Positions 34,859 to 37,268 of a stretch of DNA of 37,268 nucleotides are shown piece after piece. This DNA comes from Verrucomicrobium spinosum (GTDB lineage: Bacteria; Verrucomicrobiota; Verrucomicrobiia; JADLBR01; JAIBCM01), in NCBI GenBank assembly GCA_020718645.1, contig DYRQ01000010.1, positions 1 to 37,268 on the forward strand, given 5' to 3'. The notes under the pieces are model-generated. The model ran no database searches and had not been told where the DNA came from. It saw nothing but the letters and a program-made list of their open reading frames with translations. Positions within the stretch are counted from its first letter, which is position 1; each line of letters opens with the position of its first letter. Made by a program: the position numbers and the translations under genes.

Positions 34859-35125
34859 ATGGCAAACACGAAATCAGCAGCCAAACAGGCACGCGCCGCG
34901 CTCCGCAAGCGCGACCACAATCGCACCCTCAAAGACACAGCCCGCAAACTGGAAAAAGAGTTCCGCTCCCTCATTAGCGACGGCAAACTCGACGAAGCCA
35001 AAGCGGTGCTCCCCAAAGTGGCGTCCGCCTACGACAAAGCAGCGAAGAAAAAAAGCATTCACGCCAACAAAGCGAGTCGCAAAAAATCTCGCATCGCCGC
35101 TCTCATCAAGCCCAAAGCCGCCTGA
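34859..35125 (+). CDS. rpsT: 30S ribosomal protein S20
   Basis: The 88-residue protein has the usual S20 start MANTKSAAKQARAALRKRDHN and KSIHANKASRKKSRIAALIK tail: a highly basic three-helix protein that binds 16S rRNA. ATG 34859 is chosen because an upstream extension is not part of S20. Length is standard. Confidence 0.97.
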   Translation: MANTKSAAKQARAALRKRDHNRTLKDTARKLEKEFRSLISDGKLDEAKAVLPKVASAYDKAAKKKSIHANKASRKKSRIAALIKPKAA

Positions 35126-35137
35126 TGATGCCCTCGG

Positions 35138-35159
35138 GCGCGGGTTGACCTGCCCGCGT
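35138..35159 (+). terminator. Possible rpsT terminator hairpin
   Basis: CGCGGG (35139-35144) pairs with CCCGCG (35153-35158) around an 8-base loop, 13 bases after the rpsT stop. There is no clear T-run after it, so termination here is uncertain. Confidence 0.35.
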
Positions 35160-35238
35160 CCTGTCCGCTCGCCACTTATGGAGGGCGGGCACCCACCTGT
35201 GGCTGGGCTGCCATACTGACCTTTTTTCTTGCCTGAGT

Positions 35239-35793
35239 ATTCTCTCCTCTGCTCCTGTTTGTCGCCCGAGTTTTCGCCTGTTCGCTGACACGCCTGAGAT
35301 ATTCGAAACGCTCGTCGGCTGGCACTTCCAAGAATGGCCTGAATGCTACGGCTACGATATCACCAAAGCCCGCGCTGAAGTGCTCGGCGCGATGAATCGT
35401 GATCACCTCGACTCCTGCATCGTTGGCTGGGTCGGAGATGAACCGGTCGCCTGTGTCTCACTGTTGCGCGAGGATTTTATTCCGCGCCCAGAGTTCTCTC
35501 CGTTCGTCGCTTCAGTCTATGTCGTGCCCTCATACCGGGGCTGTGGCTACGGCAAAGATGTTCTCAAAGCCGCCGAAAATCATGCCCGCAATCTTGGTCT
35601 GGGTGTGGTTCATCTCTGGACCACAGACCACAGACGGTTTTACGAGGCACTCGGCTGGGATTGGGTGGAAAATATCGAAGTGGTCGGGCGGCGTGCGGAT
35701 GTTCTCCGTAAGAATGTCGCCCTGTGCAAAAATGGTGTAGCCAATATGAGATTGCCAACACCTGTGTTGCCAAAAGCCTCAGCTCGTGGTTAA
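35239..35793 (+). CDS. GNAT-family acetyltransferase, start unclear
   Basis: The frame contains FVASVYVVPSYRGCGYGKDVLKAAENHARNLGL, the acetyl-CoA-binding GNAT motif with its Q/R-x-x-G-x-G-type loop, and VVHLWTTDHRRFYEALGW. Coding-like sequence reaches back to about 35272 (FRLFADTPEIFETLVGWHFQEWP), but the only standard start is GTG 35380, which would lose about 36 conserved-looking residues. No ATG, GTG or TTG lies in frame upstream; ATT at 35239 is the nearest odd candidate. A frameshift or start-site loss is possible. It ends 8 bases before hldD. Confidence 0.65.
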   Translation: MLSSAPVCRPSFRLFADTPEIFETLVGWHFQEWPECYGYDITKARAEVLGAMNRDHLDSCIVGWVGDEPVACVSLLREDFIPRPEFSPFVASVYVVPSYRGCGYGKDVLKAAENHARNLGLGVVHLWTTDHRRFYEALGWDWVENIEVVGRRADVLRKNVALCKNGVANMRLPTPVLPKASARG

Positions 35794-35801
35794 CCCTTAA
35801 C

Positions 35802-36809
35802 ATGCTCGAGAACACACGCAGCCATATCTTGGTCACCGGCGGTGCCGGATTCATCGGTAGCGCCCTCGTCTGGGAACTCAACCGCAGGGGTTACGATAAC
35901 ATCGTGGTCGCCGATCACCTCGGCCTCGACGAGAAATGGAAGAACCTTGTGCCCCTGAAATTCCAGGATTATCTGGACGGTGGCGATCTGGAGAAAATCG
36001 TCCGAGACACCCCTTCCAAACTCGGCAAGTTCGATGCGATCTTCCATCTCGGCGCCTGCTCGGCCACGACTGAAAAGAATGCCGATTACCTGATGCGCAA
36101 CAACTACGAGTTCACCAAAGTGCTCTCGGAATGGGCGCTCTCCACCGAGTGTCGTTTCGTCTATGCCTCCTCAGCAGCCACCTACGGAGATGGCGCCTTT
36201 GGCATGGACGATCGCATGGCAGATCTGCACCGCCTGCGCCCCCTGAACATGTATGGCTATTCCAAGCATCTCTTCGACTTGCACGCGCACATGACCGGCG
36301 TGCTTGGACGAGTGGTGGGACTCAAATATTTCAATGTTTTTGGCCCCAACGAAAATCATAAAGGCGACATGCGCAGCGTGGTGCACAAAGCATTCGGGCA
36401 AATCGGACAGACAGGCAGAGCGCAGCTTTTCCGATCGCACCATGCGAACTATCGGGATGGCGAACAACAGCGCGATTTTCTCTATGTCAAAGACGCGGTG
36501 AACATGACCATTCACCTTGCCAGCACACCCTCCGCCGGCGGCCTCTACAATCTCGGTTCTGGCGTAGCTCGCACCTGGCTCGACTTGGCTCGCGCCATCT
36601 TCGCTGCTTTGGGACGCGAACCGCAGATTGATTTTGTGGATATGCCCGAACACCTCCGGGGCAAATATCAGTATCACACCTGCGCGGACATCTCGAAACT
36701 GCGCCAAGCGGGCTTCACCGCCGACATCACCTCTCTGGAGAATTCAGTGGCAGACTATGTGCGAGGCTATCTCGTGCCAGAACGGCATCTCGGCGATGAG
36801 GTGGGGTGA
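35802..36809 (+). CDS. hldD: ADP-L-glycero-D-manno-heptose 6-epimerase
   Basis: HldD makes the L-glycero heptose of the LPS inner core. The 335-residue SDR protein has the NAD motif VTGGAGFIGSALVWEL, HLGACSATTEKN, the catalytic YGYSKHLFD region (Y-x-x-x-K), FNVFGPNENHKGDM and GLYNLGSGVARTW. ATG 35802 is chosen; the longer frame upstream is not part of the family. Its presence supports a Gram-negative envelope. Confidence 0.93.
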   Translation: MLENTRSHILVTGGAGFIGSALVWELNRRGYDNIVVADHLGLDEKWKNLVPLKFQDYLDGGDLEKIVRDTPSKLGKFDAIFHLGACSATTEKNADYLMRNNYEFTKVLSEWALSTECRFVYASSAATYGDGAFGMDDRMADLHRLRPLNMYGYSKHLFDLHAHMTGVLGRVVGLKYFNVFGPNENHKGDMRSVVHKAFGQIGQTGRAQLFRSHHANYRDGEQQRDFLYVKDAVNMTIHLASTPSAGGLYNLGSGVARTWLDLARAIFAALGREPQIDFVDMPEHLRGKYQYHTCADISKLRQAGFTADITSLENSVADYVRGYLVPERHLGDEVG

Positions 36810-36978
36810 GAAGACAAGCTGAGCGTGCCAAAATCTCGGTGTGACTTGATTTTTGGGCTGGCAATAGGATCGTGAGGCGGATTGTTGGTGATAGAGAATA
36901 CTGACCACGAGTAAATCCTGTCGTATAAAATAAACCACAAGAAAAACTTACATTAAATGACGCGTGTGTTAGAAAATG

Positions 36979-37006
36979 TTGTCGACCAAGCGAATCTAGG
37001 TATAAT
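36979..37006 (+). promoter_or_regulatory. Candidate promoter upstream of a repeat element
   Basis: TTGTCG (36979-36984) and a perfect TATAAT (37001-37006) are 16 bases apart. It points right, toward the ATG at 37219, with the 176-bp element placed in the leader. The rest of 36810-37037 shows no gene. Confidence 0.5.
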
Positions 37007-37037
37007 AATTTAATTCACAACCAACAAAAGACTTAAT

Positions 37038-37213
37038 CCCAGATTTTGCATTAGACACCATGTTTTCTACTGATGCAGAGCTAAAAACACCCGAAACATC
37101 ATTACCCATTTGGTGAATATAACACATTGATTAAGAAACGAATCAGGGTTTTGATTTCTAATGCTTTGCATTAGAAACTGAAGAACTCAGCCCTTCCTAA
37201 TGCAAAATCTGGG
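37038..37213. repeat. 176-bp MITE-like element with TTAAT target duplication
   Basis: Ends are CCCAGATTTTGCATTAG and CTAATGCAAAATCTGGG, a perfect 17-bp inverted pair. TTAAT flanks both sides (37033-37037 and 37214-37218). The outer 13 bases equal those of the 304-bp elements, so one transposase could mobilise all of them. The interior differs. End sequence and duplication length recall IS1380-type elements, which I could not verify. Confidence 0.8.
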
Positions 37214-37218
37214 TTAAT

Positions 37219-37268
37219 ATGAATTCTCTACTTAAAGTAATCTCTTCTGCCCTAGCGGGCGTAGTATT
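37219..37268 (+). CDS. Possible exported protein, N-terminal start only
   Basis: ATG at 37219 follows the element's TTAAT at once and opens MNSLLKVISSALAGVV, which looks like the beginning of a signal peptide. The gene leaves the window after 50 bases, so neither function nor reality is certain. The element lies between it and the TATAAT promoter and removes any normal ribosome site. Confidence 0.45.
   Translation, partial: MNSLLKVISSALAGVV

Overview
The window looks like a chromosomal segment of a Gram-negative bacterium. hldD, nonulosonic-acid and capsule-type genes imply an LPS or surface-glycan envelope. The gene content and hairpin-rich intergenic repeats suggest the PVC group, most likely Verrucomicrobiota, but this is an inference from style and not a marker-gene placement.

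Region 1 (1-4492) is the edge of a type III CRISPR defence island. The window opens inside the C-terminus of a Cmr1-like RAMP protein. Two toxin-antitoxin cassettes follow (Phd/VapC-type, then ribbon-helix-helix/VapC-type). Directly behind the second toxin lies a CARF-adenosine deaminase fusion (Cad1/CAAD type), overlapped by a Nudix hydrolase. In the published model for this pair, cyclic oligoadenylate from the type III complex switches on the deaminase, ATP becomes ITP, and the Nudix enzyme cuts ITP to IMP, causing growth arrest.

Region 2 (4503-9642) is housekeeping: an MFS permease and FtsH on the minus strand, a CoaB-like phosphopantothenoylcysteine ligase, and a divergent Mrp/ApbC ATPase.

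Region 3 (9743-12941) is a 2.8 kb composite insertion. Two virtually identical 304-bp non-coding elements with CCCAGATTTTGCA-type ends flank an AAA/DUF4143 ATPase and a truncated SLOG-like gene. The whole unit sits inside a small secreted LprI/DUF1311-like gene, whose two halves join in frame if the insertion and one 5-bp target copy are removed. A related 176-bp element (37038-37213), with perfect TTAAT duplications, lies just before a start codon at the right edge.

Region 4 (13028-21223) holds a CHASE/Cache-type adenylate cyclase, a frameshifted DUF3592 gene, aroC, a secreted protein, tRNA-Leu(GAG), a CgeB-like glycosyltransferase, CvfB and an orphan DNA methyltransferase. Region 5 (21304-23597) is repeat-rich, with two near-identical 164-bp repeats, a PIN-toxin gene broken by an amber codon, and a ParE/RelE-type toxin-antitoxin pair.

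Region 6 (23594-32949) is a nine-gene minus-strand surface-glycan cluster: capsule-type protein, two CMP-sugar synthetases, two NeuB-type synthases (one fused to SAF and cupin domains), a Gfo/Idh dehydrogenase, a HAD phosphatase and two GT4 glycosyltransferases. Region 7 (33046-37268) carries an ArsC-like phosphatase, PTS EIIA (PtsN type), an M50-like membrane peptidase, rpsT, a GNAT acetyltransferase, hldD and the start of a possible exported protein.
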